Assembly (NCBI GenBank): GCA_003024985.2
Contig: PXIH01S0006324.1
Origin: Euperipatoides rowelli
Lineage: Eukaryota; Onychophora; Udeonychophora; Euonychophora; Peripatopsidae
DNA: 10,208 bases
Reading direction: 5' to 3' (one strand)
The notes under the pieces: generated by a model
Seen by the model: only the letters and a program-made list of their open reading frames with translations
The model's database searches: none
What the model was told of the DNA's origin: nothing
In this document: piece after piece, positions 1-8,554 of the stretch
Position numbering within the stretch: the first letter of the stretch is position 1
How the letters are laid out: each line of letters opens with the position of its first letter
Program-made: the position numbers and the translations under genes

Positions 1-930
1 TTAAATTATTTTTTCTTCATTTCTAAACAAAATTTAAAAAACTAAAAAAAAATGAGTTTTTTTTTTTGTTTGGAGCGGTAGAATCCAAATTCTCTAAATT
101 GAGTGGAGTGGAAAGGGTTAAAGATGGTCAGACATGGGTTCAAATATTTCCGTTATTCAGTTTATTGATCTCATATTAATGAGTTTGAAAATGTCAAATA
201 ACTTTTAGTAATTTATCTATGTATCTTTATACATGAGGGTATCTTATACTTAATATAGTAAATATATGAATGGATAGTTTTTTTTTTACTTTTAGATGCC
301 AGTTAATATAACATTATGGTTAGTGAAGTGCCACATAATAAAGCCTTACCTTTATAATACATATTTCTTCAGATCCATGCATCCAGTCTATCAAAGAATC
401 TAAGCTGAGATCATCACCAAGAAAGAACTGTCTTTTAAATATATTTTAAACATTATAAATTTAATTATGAAGTAATATTCAGTTTAGGTCATTATCTATT
501 TCTTGGATTGCAGACCAGTTAATTTAATTTGGAGGAATTTGAAATAGTATTTAATTGATTTATACAAAATAAAGATTATTTTAATTCTAAAATATACAAT
601 ATTGATGTGTTTTATTTTTATTTAATATAAGCATAAGTTTATGTTTTAAATAAACATGCATTCCAATTTCAGCAGCTAAATGTTTAAATCTGAGTTGGTA
701 TAATTAAAGAAGAGGGCAGAACATAATATGCTTTTACAAATATTAATTTCTGATTTAATTATGGATTCATTTCTTTTAAGCTTTATCCAGGCAATGCAGA
801 TAGGATGAAATCTGCCCTCTCACATCGGGTATCCCCAAGGGCAACATTTTCAATTTAAAATGTAGCTAACTGGTCTTTACTAGTTTCGGGCGGACACTTG
901 AAAGTCATGAGCTACTTCTAAATTTTCATA
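1..930 (-). other. AT-rich sequence, probably downstream YIPF3 intron
   Basis: No coding exon is visible on either strand. The stretch is AT-rich with A/T homopolymers. The one GC-richer patch (about 780-910) contains a 6-bp inverted repeat, TGCCCT at 813-818 with AGGGCA at 838-843, and may be a worn repeat remnant. Because the exon at 1631 ends in a donor pointing to lower coordinates, this should be intron unless an exon was missed. Confidence 0.6.
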
Positions 931-1013
931 AATGAGATTTTTTATGCTCCAAACCTCAATCTACTTAAAATTTAATAAGCTTTTTTGGGGGGCTGTTCTA
1001 ATGATTTTTTAAC
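931..1013 (+). repeat. Dispersed repeat, copy 1
   Basis: The first 46 or so bases, beginning AATGAGATTTTTTATGCTCC and running through CCTCAATCTACTTAAAATTT, are nearly identical to 1838-1883. Similarity then weakens but continues to a shared ATTTTTTAAC. The two copies are about 907 bases apart in the same orientation, one on each side of the YIPF3 exon. Nothing identifies the family; the shared segment could be the end of a short interspersed or terminal-repeat element. Confidence 0.75.
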
Positions 1014-1189
1014 TATTAAAACACTTTAATTATTGTAGAATTGAGAAAATTATTAATGTTAGTATTTTTAATAACAGAAGTTAAATAAAATACACAAAAA
1101 TTTCAACTGAGTTGCAAAAATTAGGCAATTTAATGTTATTTAAAATCAAAATATGATAGGAAAAAATCAACACATAACAGATGTCGAGA

Positions 1190-1480
1190 TCTACCTCAAA
1201 TAAGCTGGAGATTGACTGTATTTAGCATTCCCACTTGTGTTGCTCTGACTCATCATTTCAAGTCATTCTACAGCACCCTGAACTGATCAGGGTTCTCTAG
1301 AATAAGTACTGTATGTAAGAACTTCTAGCAATTCTAGGCAGTGCTCCTTTATCTGCCTGGGTGTGAGAGCGTGGTTATGAGCCCTTACCGAACAGTGTCA
1401 GTTTATTCATACTTTAATGAGTTTGGCGGCTGACACAGTTCTGGGCTAGATATTTGTCAGACAATACCTGGCTGAACATT
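1190..1480. other. GC-richer island, possible old repeat remnant
   Basis: This stretch is visibly richer in G and C than its surroundings. It contains an inverted repeat, CAGTGTCAG at 1393-1401 with CTGACACAG at 1430-1438, one mismatch in nine and a 28-base gap. I found no tRNA-like B box, no long ORF and no match to the next YIPF3 segment on the minus strand. It could be an old SINE or a conserved non-coding element; this cannot be decided from one copy. Confidence 0.35.
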
Positions 1481-1624
1481 TTCTGGCAAAATTTATACTG
1501 GATAATGTCCAAGGAATGAAAATGGACCTTTAAAATGTTAAAATTAAAGTTGAGTTAGAAGAATGTTGGTAAAATTTTAATGATTTAGGCAGATTCTTTA
1601 CTATTATACTAAAAATAATAATTA

Positions 1625-1810
<186 letters not shown>

Positions 1811-1837
1811 TTAAGATTGCTAACTCTAGGATGTGAC

Positions 1838-1907
1838 AATGAGATTTTTTATGCTCCCAACCTCAATCTACTTAAAATTTAAAAGGCCCACTAAATTATT
1901 TTTTAAC
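1838..1907 (+). repeat. Dispersed repeat, copy 2
   Basis: Direct repeat partner of 931-1013, with about 46 bases nearly identical and a looser tail. It lies 76 bases beyond the acceptor end of the YIPF3 exon, so in gene direction it sits in the distal part of the upstream intron. Confidence 0.75.
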
Positions 1908-2372
1908 CTTTTAGCAACTAACTTAGGTTTAAGGAAAAGCGTCTATGAATCAAATAATCACCCCTGAATCACTGGCATACTTGTACAAGTCCTATAAAAA
2001 CATGGAATAAAAGTAAAATCCATACTCCAAGTTTTCTCCCTTTCTTAGCAATCTTTGAAAATGCCATAAAGAGAACAAAATATTATTAAAATCAGAAGGA
2101 AAAATTATGACTTTGTGCTATCTGTTTATACCAATAACTTTAATGTGGTTTTAAAGAAATAGAGAAGCGATGTATAAGCACAAGTGATTCGATCAGCATT
2201 CTATGATTCTGCTAGGAAGTGATGTATGGTCGGTTTCCAAAAAGTCTAAACTCCATGTAATAAAACCTAATACTAAGAAGAAATAAACAGATATCTAGTA
2301 GAATACCTGCTTCTCATTTATTGAGATGTCCATAAAGCAAATTAACAAGGAAGATGAAGTGGCTTATCAATT

Positions 2373-2389
2373 CAACTGTCAAACAGTTG
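2373..2389. repeat. Short perfect inverted repeat
   Basis: CAACTGT and ACAGTTG form 7-bp perfect arms around a 3-base loop (CAA). No adjoining T run or other context points to a function. Confidence 0.6.
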
Positions 2390-3235
2390 TGGTCCGTGTC
2401 CTCCCTGTTACTACATAGTTACCAATTCAAATACAGTATAAGGAAACAAAGTTAAAGGTCATCCATCATTCCCACTATATATGCTATGGTATTAAATTTC
2501 TACCAGTGATGATGATCTTGATGTTTGGGTTGGGAAGCACAAAGATGGCATCACTTCTATCGGATTACAACAGTAAAATAACATAAAAATACACAAAATA
2601 CATAGAATAGGCTAATCTTAGGTAAGGACAACATAACTAAATTCGTTATAGCACAATGCACCTAAATATATTGTATTTAGATCTTTTCATTTGACAGTTT
2701 TTCAAGGGAAAAAATATTTTTCTGATTGTAAAAACATGAAATGTCAATGCTAAGTATTACCTAGAATTAAAAGGACAGCGAAAGACAGAAAGCTCCTATG
2801 TTGAATGCTGCTCATTAAAGAAAACTACATCGAGGTCATTTCAGTGTCTCCCATTAGTGAGATGAAAAAATATCGTAGAATGATAAACATGATAATTACA
2901 TAAAGTACTTTGCTTTACAGTAAAAATCTCTCATAAAACGTAGATAAGTTCTAAGCACGAGTGATTGAAAATTTTATACTATCTAATTGATCAGTTGTAA
3001 CATATAATATTTCCCTTTGAAATGTACTATAGTGCCTAATTTATGTTTGGATAATTCCCAAAAGGGTTAAAAATTAAAGAGGCTGTTATGATGATCCTCA
3101 TAAAAATTAAGAAATAGACAGGAGCGGGAACTAAGATGTTTATTCCAAAACAATACCGTAACATAATTAATCAGCGACTTGATTAAATAATAAAGAATAC
3201 AAATTATAAGCCCAAATTATTGAGATGCAATACAC

Positions 3236-3300
3236 TGGGGTGGTCTCACACTTCAGACTGGCTCTCGTCAGTCCAAGGTGCAAGACAACAAGGCAAGCTG
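3236..3300. other. Small GC-richer island in AT-rich intron
   Basis: This patch stands out in base composition. On the minus strand it lies in an open stretch of about 54 codons (roughly 3177-3338) with no recognisable domain, and it holds a 5-bp inverted repeat GACTG/CAGTC. About 100 bases further along the minus strand is AATAAA near 3140, so the 3' end of a non-coding transcript is conceivable. AATAAA is common in such AT-rich DNA, so this is weak. Confidence 0.25.
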
Positions 3301-3894
3301 TAGCATTATTTAATACTAAAGAATGCACTCACATGAAAAATAAATAAAATGAATAATTTGCAAAGGAAGACAATCGTTTCATGCATTGTTTACAATCTTA
3401 TTTACTATCAAATAGTAGACGCTGGCCAAAAGAAAAGAAACAATGTGCAACCTTAATCAGCTTCCCTTTGCACAGCAAATCAATATAATAAATTACAATA
3501 ATTAAATATAATCACTATACTGTATTATTTGAATAAATTTTTAAAATATTAATACAAATTCCCATGCCTCTTCCAAAGAAAGAAAAAAAAAACGGAATAA
3601 ATATAGGGATAAGATGAGCCTGAAATGTTGTATTAAATTATAAACAATAAAGTGCTTTATTTCAAGTTTTAAATTTAATGGATATTTTTTTTTAAAACAA
3701 ATTATGAAAGGTATAAATTAACATTTGAACGGCATGATGTTTTTTTAAAGATACAGGCAAAACGATACTTTCATTCAATGTTATATTAGATGCTCTCAAC
3801 TAAGGCTGAAATTACTAATGTACTATCCAGGGGCGGAGGAGCAATAATTTACCAGAGGGGTCAAGATAGTACTTGTCAGCAAGGAAGGGGGGTG

Positions 3895-3923
3895 GTCTCT
3901 CTCTCTCTCTCTTTTTTTTTTTT
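3895..3923 (+). repeat. (TC)n microsatellite plus poly-T run
   Basis: About eight TC dinucleotides run into about twelve T. It sits near the left end of the hAT-like element. Confidence 0.9.
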
Positions 3924-3931
3924 GTAATTTG

Positions 3932-4124
3932 ATTATTTCATAAAATATTTTTAAAAAGCTATATTTCTGTAAATAATTTAGATTTAATTCATTAGTCTAT
4001 AAGTACTTTAACTAAGCTGTAGTCAATTTCAAATTATTTCATAAAATATTTTTTTAAAGCTATATTTCTGTAAATAATTTAGATTTAATTCATTAGTCTA
4101 TAAGTACTTTAACTAAGCTGTAGT
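3932..4124 (+). repeat. Tandem duplication, period 101 bp, two copies
   Basis: Copy 1 (3932-4023) and copy 2 (4033-4124) are almost identical from ATTATTTCATAAAATATTTT to TAACTAAGCTGTAGT; the only clear differences lie in the A/T run before AGCTATATTTCTG. The near identity, against the worn outer ends of the element, implies a duplication much younger than the insertion, or an assembly duplication. Confidence 0.9.
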
Positions 4125-4375
4125 GTAGTCATTGTAATTTAAAACCAAAAAAAAAAAAATTAAATTATTTAAATCAACCGGTACGAAAGTGCAGTTTATC
4201 CCTTTTTTTATGGATAAAAAATACAAATTCTAAACGTACTGTCATTAAGGTGTCTATTTTCCATCTTGTTGATTTTTATTAATTTATTATTGCTCGCAAA
4301 TTTACGTTTATATTGTAAACTTGTTTATTTTTCAAGAAAAAAAAATGTATACAGTTTGTACAGTATATATTTACT

Positions 4376-4404
4376 CTACTGTATATTAATATAATATACA
4401 GTAG
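4376..4404. repeat. Perfect 13-bp palindrome with 3-base loop
   Basis: Arms CTACTGTATATTA (4376-4388) and TAATATACAGTAG (4392-4404) are exact reverse complements around ATA. A further partial copy of the arm (TACAGTATA, near 4360) lies just upstream. The hairpin is inside the hAT-like element near its right end. It could fold as a cruciform or RNA hairpin, but is short for a miRNA precursor. Confidence 0.85.
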
Positions 4405-4496
4405 GTGTGTGTGATGGAGACCAGAGGGTCAAATAAAACACTTTGACCCCTTTTGTTAAAATTAGAGGGTCAGTCTTCGCTGCCCATGTTACTATT

Positions 4497-5324
4497 TAAC
4501 AATAATGGATTATTTCATAAACAGTAACTGATAATCTGAATTAATCTTTACAGTTCAAATGATCATTATGTACTGTAGCCTCACACTCTTGTCTTTAATT
4601 TTTTTTTTTACGTTTTTAAAATCATGTTAAAAATAAGAGTAATATGCAATGAAAAGTTTCTTTATGTAATATTATACAGTATATGGGTATACAAGTAAAT
4701 ATTTGTCGTGATTCTGTTAAATAACATTTTAACATACTAGTTAGCTGGAAATATATTGTGCAGTTTTTAAGAATTTTTTTGACTCTGCTGACATAAACTA
4801 GATGGCAGTAGTTGTTTAATGCAACCTCAGTTCATATTGATTCACATAATTTTTAGAGTTTATTTATTTATTTATATATACAGTAAGTTGAAGCTGAGCT
4901 TATACAGTTGATTAGCTATGGCATGTTATTAACCAAAGAGTTTTACAAGCAAGGTGATTTTGCTAGTTAGATGATTTCAAGTATACAAAAAGTAATTACA
5001 GTCATAATTTACTAGTAAACTACTGTAGTTTATAATTCTCACTTCATTACCCATAATTATACCTGATAATTAGCATATATAGTATTTCTGGTCAGAATTT
5101 TGTTTTAAAATCTTTGCGATTCTTTTAAGAAGAAATGAACTTTTACAAGTATTTTTGTTTTTCAAGTTTACTTTTTTTAGTTCTTATTCTAGAATATTTT
5201 CTAGATAGTTAAACTACAATAATTATTTTAAAAAGCAAAAATAAAAATAAATATAAGATTTCTATAATACCCAAACTGGCCTGATAAGAAGATGAAGATA
5301 ACTTAGCTTAACACCAGAAGAAGA
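4497..5324 (-). other. AT-rich intron, nothing recognised
   Basis: No exon or RNA gene seen. It contains a short (TTTA)n tract at 4860-4873 running into TATATATA, and several scattered TACAGTAT or CTGTAGT motifs that recur across the window without an obvious unit. Confidence 0.6.
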
Positions 5325-5656
5325 GTTATAGACTCTAGTCAATTGACTTGGTCTTAAGTCGGACTAAAGTTACTTCCAAGACTTGCCTTGGACTCAAGAA
5401 ATAAATAGTGATTTTACTTGTAACTTACTGATTTAAGTGACCAATTTAATGGCTCTACTTTGGTTTCCATATTTATCAATAATTCACACTTTAAAAAATG
5501 TTAAACAAAAATGTATTGGTAATAGAATAACTCTTAACATACTGTTTGGCGTGTAAGATTTTGCCTTTGATCTATGGTCACTATATCTAATTCCTTCTCT
5601 TCCAACTTGAGACTCAACTTGGGTGCTGCTAGCAAGTATTTAGGACTTGACTATAA
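5325..5656 (+). repeat. Degenerate GACTTG-rich sequence before the minisatellite
   Basis: Words of the type GACTTG, GACTCAAG and GACTAAAG recur irregularly at 5330-5400 and again at 5600-5656, interrupted by ordinary AT-rich sequence. They resemble the GAGACTTGAA core of the 21-bp units that follow, so they may be decayed or ancestral units. Confidence 0.5.
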
Positions 5657-6463
5657 ACTTGAAGGTAGAGACCTGAGACTTAAAGGTAGAGATCAAGAGA
5701 CTTAAATGTAGAGACCTGAGACTTGAATGTAGAGCTATGAGACTTGAATGTAGATACCTGAGACTTGAATGTAGATACCTGAGACTTGAATGTAGAGACC
5801 TAAGACTTGAAGGTAGAGACCTGAGACTTGAAGGTAGAGACCTGAGACTTGAATGTAGAGACCTGAGACTTGAAGGTAGAGACCTGAGACTTGAAGGNGT
5901 AGAGACCTGAGACTTGAAGGTAGAGACCTGAGACTTGAATGTAGATACCTGAGACTTGAATGTAGAGACATGAGACTTGAAGGTAGAGACCTGATACTAG
6001 AAGGTGGAGACTGAGACTTAAAGGTAGAGATCAAGAGACTTAAATGTAGAGACCTGAGACTTGAATGTAGAGCCATGAGACTTGAATGTAGAGACCCGAG
6101 ACTTGAAGGTAGTGACCTGAGACTTGAATGTAGATACCTGAGACTTGAATGTAGAGACCTGAGACTTGAAGGTAGAGATCAAGAGACTTAAATGTAGAGA
6201 CCTGAGACTTGAATGTAGAGACCTGAGACTTGAAGAGACCTGAGACTTGAAGATAGAGACCTGATACTAGAAGGTGGAGACCTGAGACTTGGAGATAGAG
6301 ACCTGACACTAGAAGGTGGAGACCTGACACTTGAAGTGAGAGACCTGAGACTTGAAGGTAGAGAACTCAGACTTGAAAGGAGAGACCTGAGACTTGAAGG
6401 GAGAGAGAGAGACCTGATACTTGAAGGTAGAGACCGAGACTTGAAGTTAGATATCCGAGACTT
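5657..6463 (+). repeat. 21-bp minisatellite, about 38 units
   Basis: The unit is close to GAGACCTGAGACTTGAAGGTA, with a frequent G-to-T variant giving GAATGTA and rarer forms with TACCTGAG, CATGAG or CTGATACTAGAAGGTGG. Most units are 21 bases; a few are shorter (for example around 6229-6240). Higher-order structure is visible: 5675-5754 recurs at 6013-6092 with one visible mismatch, 338 bases apart, and 50 bases of it (5685-5734) recur again at 6171-6220. Because 21 is a multiple of three, several frames stay open on both strands and give Ser/Leu/Arg-rich or Val/Ser/Gly/Leu repeats (5735-6547 minus, 6336-6518 plus). These are a by-product of the period, not evidence of a gene. Confidence 0.95.
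5898..5898. other. Ambiguous base (n) inside the minisatellite
   Basis: The unit here reads TTGAAGGnGTAGAG where others read TTGAAGGTAGAG, so the ambiguous base sits in what looks like a two-base insertion. It marks low assembly confidence in the array; copy number and local order may be wrong. Confidence 0.95.
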
Positions 6464-6558
6464 TCCATGGATGACTGGATACAAATATGACCAGAAATTT
6501 AGTGAAGTTAGTCTATAAGTTTCAAAAATAATTGGCAATTTTGCCAAAAATGTAGTGA
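6464..6558. other. Unique spacer between minisatellite and G-tract
   Basis: Ordinary AT-rich sequence in which the repeat decays (TTAGATATCCGAGACTTTCC) and stops. No feature seen. Confidence 0.5.
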
Positions 6559-6581
6559 GGGGGGGGGGGGAGGGGGGAGGG
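6559..6581 (+). repeat. G-rich tract, candidate G-quadruplex
   Basis: Twelve G, an A, six G, an A and three G follow each other. Four runs of three or more G with short loops can easily be drawn, so the plus strand can form a quadruplex. GTGAG (6555-6559) and CTCAC (6586-6590) flank the tract as a 5-bp inverted repeat. The tract is exceptional in this AT-rich window. Confidence 0.85.
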
Positions 6582-6590
6582 AGAACTCAC

Positions 6591-7633
6591 CAGGTTTTAC
6601 CATTAGTTGATAGAAGACCCCACTAGAAAGATTATTAAAATCTTAGCCATTCGTCTTATATTTCGCACTTCAGAAATCAACAAGAATACAGCTCATTCTT
6701 TATTTACAAGTTTGTAGAATAACACAATTTAAGAATTACTATTTCTCAAATTACAGTCAATTATTTGAAAAAAAAAAACATGCTAGGTATCATTTTATCT
6801 TATTAGATTGATTAGAGGCTCAAATAAACGCATATTATTATTTAATTTTCATAATTTTAGACCACTTCCATTATAACTAATTACACAGAATTTTGCTTGT
6901 ATAAGAACTAAAATTCAGTAGATGTCAATGATACCCGTTGTTCCCTGAAAAAGCAAACTCTCCACTCATTTCTTCATTGCAGGGAACCCTAATCAGGCCT
7001 CCCATAACTATTTCGATTAATGAAGTATTAACATTGAAGTATTAAAAAATTCACCAAAGAGCAGTGGGCCACAGTATAAGCTTATTTTTAATTACTCAAC
7101 AAAAAATATGATTTATGAGGCCATCGTGTTTAATTAAACTTTTAAATGATTATTAATAGGTAAAATCACACCAATAATATGACTGTAGACACCCACTACT
7201 GTTCTCAAATTTGAAAAGAACATCACCACCATTAATAAAAATGTAAATTATTAAATTTCACATACCTAAGATGGATAAGAATAAAAAAAAAATGCAGGTT
7301 TAGCTTCAAGTTGCCATTGTTAGTAATTTATTCAGTATAACAAATTAATTTATAATTTCTTAAGATTCCAACAAAAAAATAGAGAAACAATATATTATTT
7401 ACACATTTTCATGAAATGTTCAAACTTCTAACTTTCATGGATAAGGAAAACCAAAAATCAAAGCTGGCAAAATAAAACTTTCCTAAATCAAACAAAATTT
7501 ACGTTTTAAAAGAAAACCCTGCCCTTTATTAAAAAAACAAAAAATCTAAATTTTAAAACCTTCAATCTTCCTAACAAATTTTAATAGAAACTTCATTTAA
7601 AAAAAAATTATAACATTTATTTTTTTATTTAAT
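6591..7633 (-). other. AT-rich intron with one inverted repeat
   Basis: No convincing exon seen. GTTCCCTG at 6940-6947 and CAGGGAAC at 6980-6987 are perfect 8-bp inverted arms 32 bases apart. On the minus strand they fall in a 27-codon ORF beginning MGGLIRVPC (near 7008 to 6929) of unknown meaning. The surrounding patch, about 6920-7015, is richer in G and C and may be a repeat remnant. Confidence 0.5.
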
Positions 7634-8386
7634 CCTGCATGACCTGCAGTCGTCGCAGTATCTGTGAGATACAAAATTCATTTTTAAAAATTGATTTCTA
7701 GCTAATGCGCTGAGCTAGAATACTATACAGCTTTTTATGTGCCTGAATTAATGAGATTTTTTCATCAGTCAGCTAAACTGTCAGATACACCGCGACGACT
7801 CACATAACTTTTTTTTTCTCAGGTAGCGTAATTCAAATATTATAAAACATTTAGGAATAAATTTATACATTTTTGAAATCAGAATTTAATGCAGATTTCA
7901 AAAATCCAAACCAGAAAATTCTATCTCCAACGACAGAGAAACAGCAATGGAAAATGTAAGAAGAACCGGCTTTTTTTTTTTATAGCCGACATTTAGAAAA
8001 GAAATTCATAAAAAAAAAATCTGTTTGTTGGATTTTTTTTTTTATATATTAAAATTCCTTATAAAAAATAGAACAGAAAAATACTATTGAAGTTTTTTTT
8101 GTATCTGTTACAGATTTTGAAATATTTAACATACGATATTATTTGGACATTAAGTAAATACGAGCTGTAATGATTTCTGTTGTATGCCGACATTTAGAAA
8201 TAAATTCATAAAAAAAAAAAATATTTTTGTTGGATTTTTTTTAATATACAGTATATTAAAATTCTTGATAAAAAATAGAACAAAAAATATTATTTAAGTA
8301 TATTTTGAAATATAGACAACATGTATCTCACAGATACACCGCAACTATTTATGTAACTTTTTGACCGTGACGACCACATTTTTAGG
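7634..8386. mobile_element. Mosaic terminal-inverted-repeat element, possibly piggyBac-like
   Basis: The left edge follows TTAA (7629-7632) plus a T and begins CCTGCATGACC, then GTCGTCGCAG and the palindrome GTATCTGTGAGATAC (7658-7672). The right edge, read on the minus strand from 8386, begins CCTAAAAATGTGGTCGTCACG and reaches the same palindrome at 8337-8323. A third related end lies inside on the minus strand (7781-7808), sharing the 12-mer CAGATACACCGC with 8331-8342. The first and third ends enclose a perfect 8-bp hairpin (TTCTAGCT 7696-7703, AGCTAGAA 7713-7720). No transposase ORF is present. The TTAA neighbour and CCT start suggest piggyBac, but the right side lacks TTAA, so the family and limits are tentative. 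Confidence 0.4.
7985..8322 (+). repeat. Diverged tandem duplication, period about 201 bp
   Basis: Copy 1 (7985-8133) and copy 2 (8186-8322) both begin GCCGACATTTAGAAA, continue through AAATTCATAAAAAAAAA, TTGTTGGATTTTTTTT, TATATTAAAATTC and AAAAAATAGAACA, and end near ATTTTGAAATAT and AACAT. They differ by scattered substitutions and small indels. Just before copy 1, CGGCT and AGCCG form a 5-bp hairpin around a T-rich loop (7968-7988). Confidence 0.85.
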
Positions 8387-8554
8387 ACTCTCTAAAAACA
8401 ATAAATTTCAAAATATAATACAATTGTTACAATTTTCCGTTAAATAAAAAAAAGATAATACAAAAATGATGGAATGTCAACTTTAGGATTCATTTGATTT
8501 TTATTTAATCTGATATACTTAAAGGCGAATGAATTAGTCAACTGTTGACTATTT
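8387..8554. other. AT-rich spacer with a short palindrome
   Basis: AGTCAAC and GTTGACT are perfect 7-bp arms around a single T at 8536-8550. Nothing else recognised. Confidence 0.5.

Larger units (their letters stand above)
1908..3827 (-). other. AT-rich upstream intron, no exon seen
   Basis: Long AT-rich stretch without a recognisable exon or RNA gene. I looked on the minus strand for the Leu-Tyr-Gly-Pro and Met-Lys-Thr-Ser segments that precede this exon in YIPF3 and did not find them. It holds one short perfect hairpin (2373-2389) and one GC-richer island (3236-3300), listed separately. Other open stretches are short and low in information. Confidence 0.6.
3828..4488. mobile_element. hAT-like non-autonomous DNA transposon (MITE)
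   Basis: The left end reads CAGGGGCGGAGGAGC, which resembles the common hAT terminal start CAGGGGCGG. The right end, read inward on the minus strand, is CATGGGCAGCGAAGAC, a degenerate partner. The 8 bases before the left end (3820-3827) and after the right end (4489-4496) share the core TACTAT, as expected for a worn 8-bp hAT target duplication. A subterminal motif, GAGGGGTCAA or a close form, appears near 3856, 4424 and 4465, and inverted as TTGACCCC at 4443-4450; clustered subterminal motifs are typical of hAT ends. At 661 bp there is no room for a transposase and no ORF is present. The exact right boundary is the least certain part. Confidence 0.5.

Noticed and set aside
1360-1440. tRNA-derived SINE
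   Set aside because: No A box or B box sequence was found on either strand, so the GC-richer island is left unassigned.
1490-1530. Next YIPF3 exon, because the minus strand reads Leu-Gly-His near 1505
   Set aside because: The surrounding residues do not match the expected Gly-Tyr-Gly-Leu-Phe-Gly-His segment, a stop follows within a few codons, and no acceptor is correctly placed.
2500-2575. Exon-like minus-strand text SDAIFVLPNPNIKIIIT between AG and GT
   Set aside because: It is short, matches no YIPF3 region, lacks a pyrimidine tract before the AG, and the donor GTAGAA is poor. Kept only as a chance open frame.
5657-6463. CRISPR array
   Set aside because: Units are contiguous without unique spacers, vary in sequence, and sit in a eukaryotic intron.
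5735-6547. Several minus-strand ORFs with Ser/Leu/Arg or Val/Ser/Gly repeats, and a plus-strand ORF at 6336-6518
   Set aside because: They come from a 21-bp unit, a multiple of three that keeps frames open on both strands. Frames break at unit-length changes and no unique domain flanks the repeats.
6957-7071. Plus-strand acceptor TTTCTTCATTGCAG with a 20-codon terminal exon
   Set aside because: The acceptor looks good but the reading (GTLIRPPITI onward) stops quickly and has no family match. The AG also falls in an inverted repeat that explains the patch better.
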